Counted from the first letter of the stretch, positions 17,246-28,405 are shown. The stretch: 64,000 nucleotides of DNA from Lysinibacillus boronitolerans JCM 21713 = 10a = NBRC 103108 (GCF_000772935.1 NZ_JPVR01000071.1:1-64000), one strand, 5' to 3'. Notes: generated by a model from the letters alone, not told the origin. Made by a program: numbers and translations.

Positions 17246-18047
17246 GACGGTAATTTTGGACTGGGCAGGCACAGCAGTTGACTTTGGTTGCTTTGCTCCT
17301 GTAAAAGTTTTTTTAACAATTTTTGAGGACGCTGGTGTTACAGTTACACTAGAAGAGGCTCGTAAACCAATGGGTATGCTGAAAATTGATCATATCCGCA
17401 CTATGCTAGAAATGCCAAGAATTAAAGAAGAATGGCACCGTGTACATGGACAACCCTTTACGGAAGAAGACGTGCATGTATTGTATAGTCATTTCGAAAC
17501 AAAATTAATGGAGTCTTTAGCAACTTATACAGATCCTATCCAGCATGTGAAAACAACAGTACAGCAATTAAGAAAAGCAGGTATTCATATAGGCTCTACA
17601 ACTGGCTACACAACTGCAATGATGGAAGTAGTGACAAAGCATGCGGCTGACAAGGGCTATCAACCTGATTTTCTTGTAACACCTACACAGGTAGGCGATA
17701 AAGGGCGACCATATCCATATATGATTTTTAAAAATATGGAGGCGTTAGGATCGCAAGCGACGAAGCAAGTTGTGAAGGTTGGCGATACAACATCTGATAT
17801 AAAAGAAGCCTTGAATGCAGGTGTTTGGGCTGTTGGCGTAATTATTGGAAGCTCGGAAATGGGCCTTTCCGAAGAAGAATTCCGTTCTCTATCTTCAGAA
17901 GAGCAGCAACAAATCATAACGAAAACAAAATGTATTTTTGAAGAAACTGGCGCTCATTATACCATTGAAACAATGGAGGAGTTGCCAGCGTTAATTGAGA
18001 CGATCAATGCTCGTTTAAATGTGGATAGACAATTAGAATATAAATAA
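17235..18047 (+). CDS. phnX: Phosphonoacetaldehyde hydrolase (phosphonatase)
   Basis: A 270-residue HAD enzyme that cleaves the C-P bond of phosphonoacetaldehyde to acetaldehyde and phosphate. The nucleophile lies in DWAGTAVDFGCFAP (Asp9). The cap lysine that forms the Schiff base is Lys50 in ARKPMGMLKIDH, equivalent to Lys53 of the Bacillus cereus enzyme. The acidic motif KVGDTTSDIKE is also present. It is the last gene of the operon, followed by a strong terminator. Confidence 0.97.
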   Translation: MKIETVILDWAGTAVDFGCFAPVKVFLTIFEDAGVTVTLEEARKPMGMLKIDHIRTMLEMPRIKEEWHRVHGQPFTEEDVHVLYSHFETKLMESLATYTDPIQHVKTTVQQLRKAGIHIGSTTGYTTAMMEVVTKHAADKGYQPDFLVTPTQVGDKGRPYPYMIFKNMEALGSQATKQVVKVGDTTSDIKEALNAGVWAVGVIIGSSEMGLSEEEFRSLSSEEQQQIITKTKCIFEETGAHYTIETMEELPALIETINARLNVDRQLEYK

Positions 18048-18052
18048 AAAAT

Positions 18053-18090
18053 AACCTCGGCAGATAGTACTAACTGCCGAGGTTGTTTTT
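18053..18090. terminator. Bidirectional terminator
   Basis: The 11-bp stem AACCTCGGCAG/CTGCCGAGGTT is followed by TGTTTTT. It separates phnX from def. Confidence 0.9.
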
Positions 18091-18646
18091 AGTCGCGCTC
18101 ATATGGGATTGAATCTGGTATTTCCGCAAACGGATTCTTTTCATTGATGCGGTCATAAAACATAACGCCGTTTAGATGATCTAATTCATGCTGAAAGGCA
18201 ATAGCTGGCAAGCCCTTAAGGCGCATTTTTTTCTCTTCACCATCAATTGTTTTAAATTTTACTGTGATGCGTGCATGGCGAGGTACATACCCAGGAATAT
18301 TACGATCAACAGAAAGACATCCTTCTCCTGCTGATAGGTATGTGTTTTCAACAGAGTGGCTAACGATCTTTGGATTAATGGCTACAAAGCTTAATTGTTC
18401 ACCAGCCTCATCTTTTAAATGAAGGGCAAACATACGCTGTAAGCTATTTACCTGATTAGCAGCCAAACCAATTCCACTACGTAAATTGTATTTTTCTGCC
18501 ACTTCAGGGTCTTGGCTGTTGATTAAATATTGAAGCATATCCTCAGCAAGCTTTCTTGTTTCATCAGTTAAAGGGAATTTAACTTCCTCTGCTTTTGTGC
18601 GTAAAGTCGGATGACCTTCGCGGATAATATCATCCATTAAAATCAT
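18089..18646 (-). CDS. def: Peptide deformylase
   Basis: A 185-residue type-II (Gram-positive) deformylase. All three metal-site motifs are present: GIGLAANQV, EGCLSV and QHELDHLNG. It removes the formyl group from nascent N-terminal Met in the cytosol. AAAGGAAG about 8 nt before the ATG supports this start. In B. subtilis the equivalent defB lies directly after ykrA; here the phosphonate operon intervenes. Confidence 0.97.
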   Translation of the reverse strand: MILMDDIIREGHPTLRTKAEEVKFPLTDETRKLAEDMLQYLINSQDPEVAEKYNLRSGIGLAANQVNSLQRMFALHLKDEAGEQLSFVAINPKIVSHSVENTYLSAGEGCLSVDRNIPGYVPRHARITVKFKTIDGEEKKMRLKGLPAIAFQHELDHLNGVMFYDRINEKNPFAEIPDSIPYERD

Positions 18647-18938
18647 ATAGTAATCTTCCTTTCAACTTTGTAGTGCTTATTAATAAGTATACATCACGTT
18701 TTCGTACAATCCCATGAAAAAAGACCTTATTTGAATATACTCAAAAAATTTTTCTAATGCTATTAGATTTTCGAGAATGGGGTATTCTACTAGGGGAAAA
18801 CCTATTGGAAAACGTAACAGTTGTATGGTGTGAGCAAGGTGTTGTAATACAGAATTTGAATATTAGTAATACAGTATAGGACAGCGGCGTTTGATTGTTA
18901 TTCTAGAAAAAATCTTTGTATATAGCAGTAATAGATGA

Positions 18939-18967
18939 TTGACCGACAGTATTTTATTCAGTATACT
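18939..18967 (+). promoter_or_regulatory. Promoter of the pdhABCD operon
   Basis: -35 TTGACC (18939-18944), 17 bp, -10 TATACT (18962-18967). The start near 18974 leaves a leader of about 65 nt. The rest of the 393-bp gap (18647-19039) shows no ORF or riboswitch that I recognise. Confidence 0.78.
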
Positions 18968-19036
18968 GAGTGTCAAGAATAAGTTGTACTAGTTAAAAAG
19001 GTGATTTATTTTAATACAGCTGAAAGGGAGATGTGA

Positions 19037-20155
<1,119 letters not shown>

Positions 20156-20158
20156 CCC

Positions 20159-21136
20159 ATGGCACAAATGACGATGATTCAAGCAATTACAGATGCACTT
20201 CGCACAGAATTAAAGAATGATGAAAACGTTCTTGTATTCGGGGAAGATGTAGGTGTCAACGGTGGGGTATTCCGCGCGACAGAAGGCCTACAAAAAGAAT
20301 TTGGGGTAGACCGCGTTTTTGATACACCATTAGCAGAATCAGGTATTGGTGGCTTAGCAGTTGGCCTTTCTCTTCAAGGATTCCGTCCAGTTCCTGAAAT
20401 TCAATTCTTCGGATTCGTTTATGAAGTAATGGATTCAATCAGTGGCCAGCTAGCACGTATGAGCTACCGTAGTGGTGGCGTATACAATGCACCAGTAACA
20501 ATCCGTTCACCATTTGGTGGTGGTGTGCATACACCTGAGATGCACTCAGATAGCTTAGAAAGCTTAATGACAGCACAACCAGGATTAACAGTTGTTGTTC
20601 CATCAACACCATATGATGCAAAAGGTTTACTTATTTCTTCTATTCGTAATGACAACCCAGTTATTTTCTTAGAGCATTTAAAACTATACCGTTCCTTCCG
20701 TGAAGAAGTGCCTGAGGAAGCATACGAAATTCCACTAGGAAAAGCGGATGTAAAACGTGAAGGTACTGATTTAACAATTGTTGCTTACGGTTTAATGGTT
20801 CATGAAAGCTTAAAGGCTGCAGAAGAACTTGAAAAAGAAGGACATTCTGTAGAAGTAATCGACTTACGTACAATTCAACCAATCGATGTTGAAACTATTA
20901 TTGCATCAGTTGAAAAAACAGGTCGTGCAATCGTTGTCCAAGAAGCTCAAAAACAAGCAGGGATCGCTGCAAACGTAGTAGCAGAAATTACAGAGCGTGC
21001 AATTTTAAGCTTAGAGGCTCCTGTTCTTCGTGTGGCTGCACCAGATACTGTGTACCCATTCCCACAAGCTGAAGGTGTTTGGTTACCAAACTACAAAGAT
21101 GTAATGGAAACAGCGAAAAAAGTTTTAACATTCTAA
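20159..21136 (+). CDS. pdhB: Pyruvate dehydrogenase E1 beta subunit
   Basis: A 325-residue transketolase-like E1 beta. It begins [17 protein letters not shown], contains [15 protein letters not shown] and [12 protein letters not shown], and has the C-terminal domain from about 205 ([16 protein letters not shown]). It forms the alpha2beta2 heterotetramer with PdhA. The start is 3 nt after the pdhA stop. Confidence 0.97.
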   Translation: MAQMTMIQAITDALRTELKNDENVLVFGEDVGVNGGVFRATEGLQKEFGVDRVFDTPLAESGIGGLAVGLSLQGFRPVPEIQFFGFVYEVMDSISGQLARMSYRSGGVYNAPVTIRSPFGGGVHTPEMHSDSLESLMTAQPGLTVVVPSTPYDAKGLLISSIRNDNPVIFLEHLKLYRSFREEVPEEAYEIPLGKADVKREGTDLTIVAYGLMVHESLKAAEELEKEGHSVEVIDLRTIQPIDVETIIASVEKTGRAIVVQEAQKQAGIAANVVAEITERAILSLEAPVLRVAAPDTVYPFPQAEGVWLPNYKDVMETAKKVLTF

Positions 21137-21183
21137 TAAAGCTTCTAAACTTGAACAACAGTAAATAGAAAGGATGGGTACAC

Positions 21184-22533
21184 ATGGCATTTGAATTCAG
21201 ATTACCGGATATTGGCGAGGGTATTCACGAAGGCGAGATTGTGAAATGGTTCGTTAAAGCTGGAGATACAGTAAAAGAAGACGATATTCTTTGTGAAGTA
21301 CAAAATGATAAAGCGGTAGTAGAAATCCCTTCACCAGTTGAAGGAACAGTAGAGGAAGTTTTAGTAGGAGAAGGAACAGTTGCCGTTGTTGGTGATGTTT
21401 TAATCCGATTTGACGCACCTGGCTATGAAGACTTAAAGCTAAAAGGTGACGATCATGCTGAAGCAAAAACAGAGGCACAAGTTCAAGCAACTGCTGAATC
21501 TGGTCAGAACGTAGAGAAAGCTCCTGCTAAAGAGGAAAAGGCACCAGAAAACGCTCCTGAAAAAGCTACAGAAAAAGCGGAGACAGTAGTTGATGAAACT
21601 AAACGTGTGATTGCGATGCCTTCTGTACGTAAATTTGCCCGTGATAACGATGTAAATATCCGTGAAGTGAAGGGTACAGGCAAAAACGGTCGAATCCTTA
21701 AAGCAGATATTGAAAACTTCTTAAAAGGTGGCGGCACTGTAGAGGCCGAAACTGCAACTATCGAAGCATCAGAAGAAACAGTTCAACAAGAAACGTCTGC
21801 ACCAGCAGCACCAGTAGTTCTTGAGGGGGATTTCCCAGAGACTCGTGAAAAAATGTCAGGTATTCGAAAAGCGATTGCAAAAGCAATGGTACACTCGAAA
21901 CAAACGGCTCCTCATGTTACACTAATGGATGAAGTCGATGTAACAGCTCTTGTAGCACATCGTAAAAAATTCAAAGATATCGCTGCCGAAAAAGGTGTAA
22001 AATTAACATACTTACCATATGTAGTGAAAGCACTTATTTCAACTTTACGCGAGTTCCCAGAATTTAATCGCTCTTTAGATGATGCAACACAAGAAATTAT
22101 CCAAAAGCATTACTATAACATTGGTATTGCAGCAGATACTGAAAGAGGCTTACTAGTACCAGTTATTAAGCATGCAGATCGTAAATCTGTATTTGCAGTG
22201 TCTAATGAAATTAATGAATTAGCGACAAAAGCCCGTGAAGGGAAGCTAGCACCACATGAAATGAAAGGTGCTTCCATGTCCATTACGAATATTGGCTCTG
22301 CAGGAGGACAATGGTTTACACCAGTTATTAACCATCCTGAAGTAGCAATTCTAGGTATTGGTCGAATTTCAGAAAAACCTGTAATAAAAAATGGTGAAAT
22401 TGTAGCCGCACCTGTGTTAGCATTATCATTGAGCTTTGATCATCGTATGATCGATGGAGCCACTGCGCAAAATGCTTTAAATCACTTAAAGCGTTTGTTA
22501 AGTGAGCCAGAATTATTATTAATGGAGGCGTAA
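21184..22533 (+). CDS. pdhC: Dihydrolipoamide acetyltransferase E2
   Basis: A 449-residue E2 with one lipoyl domain (lipoylated Lys43 in [11 protein letters not shown]), an Ala/Glu/Lys-rich linker (about 95-135), a peripheral-subunit-binding domain (about 140-180, [10 protein letters not shown]...GRILKADI), a second linker, and the catalytic domain with [13 protein letters not shown] near 417-429. It transfers the acetyl group to CoA and forms the complex core. The ribosome-binding site is AGAAAGGATGGG. Linker composition is ordinary for Bacilli. Confidence 0.97.
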   Translation: MAFEFRLPDIGEGIHEGEIVKWFVKAGDTVKEDDILCEVQNDKAVVEIPSPVEGTVEEVLVGEGTVAVVGDVLIRFDAPGYEDLKLKGDDHAEAKTEAQVQATAESGQNVEKAPAKEEKAPENAPEKATEKAETVVDETKRVIAMPSVRKFARDNDVNIREVKGTGKNGRILKADIENFLKGGGTVEAETATIEASEETVQQETSAPAAPVVLEGDFPETREKMSGIRKAIAKAMVHSKQTAPHVTLMDEVDVTALVAHRKKFKDIAAEKGVKLTYLPYVVKALISTLREFPEFNRSLDDATQEIIQKHYYNIGIAADTERGLLVPVIKHADRKSVFAVSNEINELATKAREGKLAPHEMKGASMSITNIGSAGGQWFTPVINHPEVAILGIGRISEKPVIKNGEIVAAPVLALSLSFDHRMIDGATAQNALNHLKRLLSEPELLLMEA

Positions 22534-22538
22534 CAAAA

Positions 22539-23954
22539 ATGGTAGTAGGAGATTTCCCAATCGAAACAGATACTCTTGTCATTGGTTCAGGTCCTGGAGG
22601 ATATGTAGCAGCAATTCGTGCAGCTCAAACTGGCCAAAAAGTAACAATCGTTGAAAAAAATGTACTTGGTGGTGTGTGCTTAAACGTAGGTTGTATCCCA
22701 TCAAAAGCATTAATTTCAGTAGGTCACCGTTTTGAGCAAGCTAAACATTCAGATGACATGGGAATCATCGCTTCTGATGTGAAATTAGACTTCTCAAAAG
22801 CACAAGCATTTAAAGACAGCGTTGTTAAAAAATTAACTGGCGGTGTTGAAGGCTTACTTAAAGGGAACAAAGTTGAAATTGTACAAGGTGAAGCTTATTT
22901 CGTTGACGCTCATTCAGTGCGTATCATCAATGGTGAATCTGCTCAAACTTACACATTTAACAATGTCATTATTGCAACAGGTTCTCGTCCAGTTGAAATT
23001 CCAACATTCAAATTCACTGATCGCGTATTAAATTCTACTGGTGCACTTTCTTTACAGGAAGTTCCTGGTAAATTAGTTGTTATCGGTGGCGGTTACATTG
23101 GTACAGAGTTAGGATCTGCTTACGCAAACCTTGGCTCTCAAGTAACAATTATTGAAGGCGGAAAAGATATTTTAGCTGGCTTCGAAAAACAAATGACACA
23201 AATCGTGAAAAAAGGCCTTAAAAAGAAAGGCGTTGAAATTGAAGTTAACGCATCTGCAAAAGGCGTAGAAGAAACTGAAAACGGCGTTGTAGTAACTTAT
23301 GAAGTTGGCGGAGAAGAGAAAAAAGTTGAAGCTGATTATGTATTAGTAACTGTAGGTCGTCGTCCAAATACAGATGAAATGGGCCTTGCTGAAATCGGAG
23401 TTGAATTCGGTGAACGTGGTCTAATCAATGTTGACAAACAATGTCGTACAAATATTCCAAACATCTATGCAATTGGTGATATCGTTGCAGGTCCTCAACT
23501 TGCACATAAAGCATCTTACGAAGGTAAAGTTGCTGCTGAAGCAATTGCTGGTGAAAAATCAGTAGTTGATTATCTTGCTGTGCCTGCTGTATGTTTCACA
23601 GATCCAGAAATGGCGACAGTTGGTTACAACGAAGAACAAGCAAAAGCAGAAGGCATCGAATACACTGCAGCGAAATTCCCATTCGCAGCAAATGGTCGTG
23701 CTCTTGCATTAAACCAATCAGAAGGTTTCGTGAAGCTTGTTGCTCGTAAAGAAGATGGCTTATTAATTGGTGCTCAAATCGTAGGTGCTGGTGCATCTGA
23801 TATGATCGCTGAAATGGGCTTAGCGATTGAAGGCGGCATGACTGCTGAGGATATTGCATTAACAATTCACGCTCACCCAACATTAGGTGAAATTACAATG
23901 GAAACTGCTGAAGTATTACTTGGCAACCCAATCCACATTGTAGCAAAAAAATAA
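22539..23954 (+). CDS. pdhD: Dihydrolipoamide dehydrogenase E3
   Basis: A 471-residue FAD-dependent disulfide reductase that re-oxidises lipoamide with NAD. FAD motif [10 protein letters not shown], redox-active disulfide [13 protein letters not shown] (Cys47, Cys52), NAD motif [10 protein letters not shown] and the C-terminal HAHPTLGE with the catalytic His are all intact. It is the last gene of the operon, 5 nt after pdhC, and may also serve other 2-oxoacid dehydrogenases. Confidence 0.97.
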   Translation: MVVGDFPIETDTLVIGSGPGGYVAAIRAAQTGQKVTIVEKNVLGGVCLNVGCIPSKALISVGHRFEQAKHSDDMGIIASDVKLDFSKAQAFKDSVVKKLTGGVEGLLKGNKVEIVQGEAYFVDAHSVRIINGESAQTYTFNNVIIATGSRPVEIPTFKFTDRVLNSTGALSLQEVPGKLVVIGGGYIGTELGSAYANLGSQVTIIEGGKDILAGFEKQMTQIVKKGLKKKGVEIEVNASAKGVEETENGVVVTYEVGGEEKKVEADYVLVTVGRRPNTDEMGLAEIGVEFGERGLINVDKQCRTNIPNIYAIGDIVAGPQLAHKASYEGKVAAEAIAGEKSVVDYLAVPAVCFTDPEMATVGYNEEQAKAEGIEYTAAKFPFAANGRALALNQSEGFVKLVARKEDGLLIGAQIVGAGASDMIAEMGLAIEGGMTAEDIALTIHAHPTLGEITMETAEVLLGNPIHIVAKK

Positions 23955-23961
23955 TTTGAAT

Positions 23962-24013
23962 AAAGGAGTGTAGTTAAAGCGGATGGATCATTCGCTTAAC
24001 TACACTCCTTTTT
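23962..24013 (+). terminator. Terminator of pdhABCD
   Basis: A long stem (AAGGAGTGTAGTTAA with its complement TTAACTACACTCCTT) is followed by TTTTTT. Confidence 0.92.
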
Positions 24014-24015
24014 TA

Positions 24016-24368
24016 TTAGCTCTGGTTCAATTATTTACACGTATTGTCCTAATCATACCTTTTTATAGCTGGTCGGGTTTTGATGACGGCAAAGGATAAG
24101 GATGTTGTATAGGGTACTGTACATGAAATAATGTCAGAGGAGAGAATACAGTCGTTTTTTGGTATAGAGCTAAAAAATACTATATGAGGATGAAAACGAT
24201 TAGTAGAAACGATGGTGCCTCGTGCATTAGGTGCAGAAAAATAAGAACGAAATAATAGTTAGCATGTAGTTAGAAAACACAATGATAAGTAAAAAGTAGC
24301 TCCTTATGGAAAATATTCCGTAACACTATTGCCATCAAATATTAATTCTATCATTTACAAGTTCCTTT
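24016..24368. other. Gene-free stretch after pdhD
   Basis: About 350 bp with only scattered ORFs of 10-25 codons and no convincing ribosome-binding site. In B. subtilis the lipoprotein gene slp lies after pdhD; no intact equivalent is seen here. I see no repeats or RNA structure of note. Confidence 0.4.
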
Positions 24369-24409
24369 GATTATTCTGAATAATCGATAAATGCTATAAT
24401 GATAGCATT
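24369..24409. promoter_or_regulatory. SDR-gene promoter with two adjacent palindromes
   Basis: GATTATTC-T-GAATAATC (24369-24385) is a perfect 8-1-8 inverted repeat located where the -35 should be. It resembles the CodY box AATTTTCWGAAAATT at 11 of 15 positions. AATGCTAT-AATG-ATAGCATT (24390-24409) is a second perfect inverted repeat spanning the -10 TATAAT (24395-24400). No good -35 hexamer is present. Tight control by one or two regulators is inferred. Confidence 0.55.
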
Positions 24410-24433
24410 GTAGAAAGTAAGGAGGATTTAATA

Positions 24434-25216
24434 ATGGAGCTTAATTTAACAGGGAAAGTAGCAATTATAACAGGATCGAGTAAAGGGATTGGCTATTATA
24501 CAGCCATGCAGCTTGTTAAAGAGGGTGCGAAGGTTGTACTTTGCGCTCGTGGTGAAAAACAACTACAAGTGGCTGCTGGATGCATAAAAAATGAAACAGG
24601 CGTAGATGTTTTAATTGTTCCAACTGACATTACAAAAGAAAAAGATTGTAAATATCTAATCGAGCGTACTGTAGAACATTATGGACGTGTTGATATTCTT
24701 ATTAATAATGCAGGTACAGCTTCAGCGAATCCCTTTGAAACGGTGAGTAGTGAGCTGTGGCAGGCAGATTTAGATCTAAAGGTATTTGGAGCTATTCATT
24801 GTTCAAAATATGCAGCTCCATATATGCGTAAGGCTGGGGGCGGTGCAATCGTTAATGTGACAGCGGTGATGGCGAAAACGCCACCTGCAAGCTCACTTCC
24901 TACTACTGTAAGTCGTGCTGCTGGTCTTGCCTTGACAAAAGCGATGAGCAAGGATTTAGGGAAGAATAATATTCGAGTAAACTCTGTATGTATAGGACTG
25001 ATTCGTAGTGATCAAATCGAAAAGAAATGGAAAAAGGAAGAACCCAATTTATCGTGGGAAGAATATTCTCGTAAAGTGGGGCAAGCAATTCCGCTTGGTC
25101 GTGTAGGTGATACGCAAGAAGCAGCAAACGTTATCACTTTTTTAGTATCTGATGCGGCAAGCTATGTTACAGGAACAGCTATTAATATTGATGGCGGCTC
25201 TGGTCACGCATTATAG
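24434..25216 (+). CDS. Short-chain dehydrogenase/reductase family protein, catalytic residues replaced
   Basis: A 260-residue Rossmann-fold SDR. The nucleotide-binding motif TGSSKGIG (13-20), NNAG (91-94) and the C-terminal YVTGTAINIDGG are normal. The classical catalytic set S-x12-Y-x3-K is not: the expected positions carry Ala144 (in NVTAV), Thr157 and Arg161 (in LPTTVSRAAG). The protein should still bind NAD(P)(H) but probably does not use the usual Tyr-Lys chemistry. Sequence around the change is otherwise well conserved, so a sequencing error is unlikely. The ribosome-binding site is AAGGAGG. It stands alone between terminators, with an elaborate promoter. Substrate and role are unknown. 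Confidence 0.85.
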   Translation: MELNLTGKVAIITGSSKGIGYYTAMQLVKEGAKVVLCARGEKQLQVAAGCIKNETGVDVLIVPTDITKEKDCKYLIERTVEHYGRVDILINNAGTASANPFETVSSELWQADLDLKVFGAIHCSKYAAPYMRKAGGGAIVNVTAVMAKTPPASSLPTTVSRAAGLALTKAMSKDLGKNNIRVNSVCIGLIRSDQIEKKWKKEEPNLSWEEYSRKVGQAIPLGRVGDTQEAANVITFLVSDAASYVTGTAINIDGGSGHAL

Positions 25217-25225
25217 GAAAAAATA

Positions 25226-25263
25226 AAAATCCACTATATGGAAATTGTGTATAGTGGATTTTA
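25226..25263. terminator. Bidirectional terminator
   Basis: The 13-bp arms AAAATCCACTATA and TATAGTGGATTTT lie between the SDR gene and leftward tctA. Confidence 0.87.
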
Positions 25264-25269
25264 TATATT

Positions 25270-26796
25270 TTAACCTTCTTCGTTAATAAGAACATTTTTT
25301 CCACGCATTTTCATGAACAGTGGTATAAGTAACCAAGAAATCGCTACTACTAAAAATGTGAGAGATAAAGGCTTTGATACAAAAATAGAAAAATCTCCAT
25401 TAGAGATAGTTAATGCACGGCGCATATTATTTTCAATCATCGGCCCTAGTACAAGTGCAAGGACTAATGGTGCTACTGGATAATCATTTTTAGCAAATAA
25501 ATAACCAAGTACACCACAAGCTAGTAATAGATACAAATCAAAAGTAGCGAATTGTACAGCATAAACACCAAAAATTGAAATGGCGATAATAATTGGCAAT
25601 AAATATTTTTTAGGTGTTTCTATGATTTTTGCAAAAATACGGACCAATGGCATGTTTAATGCTAATAACATTAAATTCCCAATAAACATACTAGCAATCA
25701 ATCCCCAAGCAACTTGAGGATGCTCTTCGAATAATAGGGGACCTGGCTGGATATTGTACATAATAAGTGCACCCATTAAAATAGCTGTAGTACCTGAACC
25801 AGGAATTCCTAATGTTAGCAATGGAATCATTGCACCGCCTGATGCCGCATTGTTAGCTGATTCAGGTCCAGCTACACCAGCAATATGGCCTTTTCCGAAT
25901 TGCTCAGGTGTTTTACTGAATTTTTTTTCGGTAATATAAGAAAAGAATGAGGCAAGGGTTGCGCCCGCGCCAGGCAATACACCAATGAAAAAACCTAATA
26001 ATGAGCCACGGGCAATCGGAACAGCACTATCTTTTAAATCTTGCTTTGTTGGTAATACACGATTAATTTTTGCTATTTGACCATCTTCTTCGTCTTTTTC
26101 AAGAATCGTTTTAAACACTTCACCTAACGCAAATAAACCAACAGCAATCGTTAAAAATTCAATACCAGAGAATAGCATCGGCTGACCAAATGTAAAACGT
26201 TCGATACCGGATACTGCATCGATACCTACTGTGCCGAGCATAAGTCCTAAGGCAGTCATAATTAAAGCTTTTGTTATAGAGCGTCCTGCAAGTCCACTTA
26301 CTGCCGCCAGCCCTAGTAACATTAACGAAAAGTATTCTGCTGGTCCGAATTTTAATGCTAATTTTGAAAGGGGGTTCGCTAATAATATCAGACCTAGTAA
26401 CGCTACTACCCCAGCACAAAATGAACCGATGGCTGCGATAGAAAGAGCACTTCCAGCACGGCCTTGCTTCGCCATTTGATAGCCATCCAATGTTGTGACA
26501 ACGGATGAGGATTCACCAGGCGTATTTAACAAAATAGAAGTAGTTGAGCCACCATACATGGCTCCATAATATACTCCTGCAAGTAAAATAATTGAGCTTG
26601 TAGCTGCCGCTTCCGTTGGTAAGCCAGCTGTAATGGTTGCTGTAACAGGGATTAATAAAGCAACACCACTCATGGGACCGATCCCCGGAAGTACACCAAC
26701 TGCTGTTCCAATTATAACACCAACAAGAGCGAATAGAAGATTTTGCCATTGGAAGGCAATAGCAAATCCATCAACTAAAAATTGCAATGTTGACAT
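25270..26796 (-). CDS. tctA: Tripartite tricarboxylate transporter, large membrane subunit TctA
   Basis: A 508-residue permease with about 11-12 membrane segments. The TctA signatures VGVLPGIGPMSGVALLIP near the N-terminus and GVLPGAGATLASFFSY mid-protein are both present, as is GGSTTSILLNTPGESSS. It catalyses sodium- or proton-coupled uptake of a tricarboxylate or related acid delivered by TctC. It lies 17 nt after tctB, with AAGGAG before the ATG. Confidence 0.95.
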   Translation of the reverse strand: MSTLQFLVDGFAIAFQWQNLLFALVGVIIGTAVGVLPGIGPMSGVALLIPVTATITAGLPTEAAATSSIILLAGVYYGAMYGGSTTSILLNTPGESSSVVTTLDGYQMAKQGRAGSALSIAAIGSFCAGVVALLGLILLANPLSKLALKFGPAEYFSLMLLGLAAVSGLAGRSITKALIMTALGLMLGTVGIDAVSGIERFTFGQPMLFSGIEFLTIAVGLFALGEVFKTILEKDEEDGQIAKINRVLPTKQDLKDSAVPIARGSLLGFFIGVLPGAGATLASFFSYITEKKFSKTPEQFGKGHIAGVAGPESANNAASGGAMIPLLTLGIPGSGTTAILMGALIMYNIQPGPLLFEEHPQVAWGLIASMFIGNLMLLALNMPLVRIFAKIIETPKKYLLPIIIAISIFGVYAVQFATFDLYLLLACGVLGYLFAKNDYPVAPLVLALVLGPMIENNMRRALTISNGDFSIFVSKPLSLTFLVVAISWLLIPLFMKMRGKNVLINEEG

Positions 26797-26813
26797 ATGT
26801 TCACTCCTTTATA

Positions 26814-27290
26814 CTAAAAAGTCGGAAAACTAGGCAGAGACCCTCCTAGTAAACCTGTAAATACATAATAAACACCCAGTGAAAAACCAGCTGCAATAAT
26901 GATTGAATAGATCAGTTTAGATCGTTCCATCATTTGGAAACTGATGCATAAAAATAAAAATGTAGTAATCATATATCCTATTTTTTCAAGGAAAAATACA
27001 TACGCAAGAGCGCTACCTAAAATAATTAAGAACTTTTTGAGCTCTGTTGAAGATATTTTAGAAGAAGTAGTTGGTCCTCCTGTGATTCGCTCTTTCACAG
27101 CATTTTTCCACGATTCATAAAATAATTGAAGACTTAATAAACCTAAAATAATGCCTAAACAGAGTGGAAATATTTTAGGACCGACAGTAGATCCATAAGC
27201 ACTATCAGAAATTTGTGTTGCTTGAAAGACAAATAAAATACTTAGTGTGAGTAAGATAATGCTAAATACTTTATCAAATGTGTGGTTCAA
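26814..27290 (-). CDS. tctB: Tripartite tricarboxylate transporter, small membrane subunit TctB
   Basis: A 158-residue membrane protein with four hydrophobic segments, the usual TctB size. The start is TTG at 27290, selected by GGAGGTG 7 nt upstream. It supports TctA in the membrane complex. The gene lies between tctC (95-nt gap) and tctA. Confidence 0.9.
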   Translation of the reverse strand: MNHTFDKVFSIILLTLSILFVFQATQISDSAYGSTVGPKIFPLCLGIILGLLSLQLFYESWKNAVKERITGGPTTSSKISSTELKKFLIILGSALAYVFFLEKIGYMITTFLFLCISFQMMERSKLIYSIIIAAGFSLGVYYVFTGLLGGSLPSFPTF

Positions 27291-27385
27291 TCGTTTTCAC
27301 CTCCATAGAGAATAATAGAAGGTTACACAAGTAGTTCTATATTTCTTTGAAATACTTGTGTCCCTTTTCTTGACAAATATTATTC

Positions 27386-28405
27386 CTATTTTTGCATACC
27401 AAGAGCTGTTAACAGTTCAACAATTATTTTATTTTGATTATCTAGGTAGGTTGTAAATTCTTCAGCGTTGCGGTATTCGGCTTGCCAGCCATTACGTGTT
27501 ACTTCAGCTTGCCATTCTTCTGATTCAGACATTGCTTGTAATTTTTCAGACCAATAAGCAACTGCATTTTCACTCATATTTTTCGGACCAAAAATACCAC
27601 GCCAGATTGTAAATTCTTCATCAATACCAGCCTCTTTAAATGTTGGAACATCAGCTAGCTCACCCTCTAAGCGTTCAGATGAACTTACAGCTAATACACG
27701 GACATCTCCAGATTTAACATACGTAGCAATTGTAGAAGCATCTGTTGCAATCACATCTGCATTCCCTCCGAGTAAAGCTGTTACGGCCTCACCGCCCCCA
27801 TCATAGGAAACATATTTGATTGTTTTTAAATCAATGCCTGATTTATAAGCTGGAATAATTCCCACTAGATGATCCATAGAGCCTGGTGCAGAGCCGCCTG
27901 CTAATGTGACATCTTTGGGCGAAGTTTTCAGTGCATTTAATACATCTTCAAGCGTTTGGAATGGAGAATCCTGTTTAACAACGATTGCACCATAGTCGCG
28001 CGTTAATTGCGCTAAAGGTGTAGTGTCTTTGTAGCCAAATTTACTATTTCCTTCAGCCTTTTCATGATTAATAAGAATAGGAGGCGATTTAACCATCAAC
28101 ATATAATCATTATTTACTTCCTTTGTAGCGAATGTTGCCATAAAGGCAGCCCCACCACCGCCTGGTTTGTTCTCAACTTGGATTGCCTTATCAATTAAAC
28201 CTGTATCATTCATTGTTTTTGCTATTGCACGAGCTGTTAAATCCCATCCACCGCCAGCCCCAGATGGAGCAACAATAGTAATATTACTTTTCGGATAATC
28301 ACTTGTTTTCTTTCCTTCTGTTGTTTCTCCATTTGATGCTGAACAGCCAACCAAACTAGTAAATAGTAAGCCAGCTACCATTATTTTTGATATTTTCCTC
28401 CACAT
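27386..28405 (-). CDS. tctC: Tripartite tricarboxylate transporter, substrate-binding lipoprotein TctC
   Basis: A 339-residue binding protein of the Bug/TctC family. The lipobox LVGC places lipidation at Cys21. VAPSGAGGGWDLTARAIA and the following VENKPGGGGAA are typical of the family's ligand pocket. The ribosome-binding site AAGGGGG precedes ATG 28405. It is first in tctCBA and is preceded by a cre-like palindrome. The ligand is probably citrate or another di- or tricarboxylate, but Bug proteins bind many organic acids. Confidence 0.93.
   Translation of the reverse strand: MWRKISKIMVAGLLFTSLVGCSASNGETTEGKKTSDYPKSNITIVAPSGAGGGWDLTARAIAKTMNDTGLIDKAIQVENKPGGGGAAFMATFATKEVNNDYMLMVKSPPILINHEKAEGNSKFGYKDTTPLAQLTRDYGAIVVKQDSPFQTLEDVLNALKTSPKDVTLAGGSAPGSMDHLVGIIPAYKSGIDLKTIKYVSYDGGGEAVTALLGGNADVIATDASTIATYVKSGDVRVLAVSSSERLEGELADVPTFKEAGIDEEFTIWRGIFGPKNMSENAVAYWSEKLQAMSESEEWQAEVTRNGWQAEYRNAEEFTTYLDNQNKIIVELLTALGMQK

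Noticed and set aside
20256..23883. Minus-strand ORFs across pdhB, pdhC and pdhD
   Set aside because: Leu/Gln-rich shadows of strongly codon-biased genes, with no start signals.
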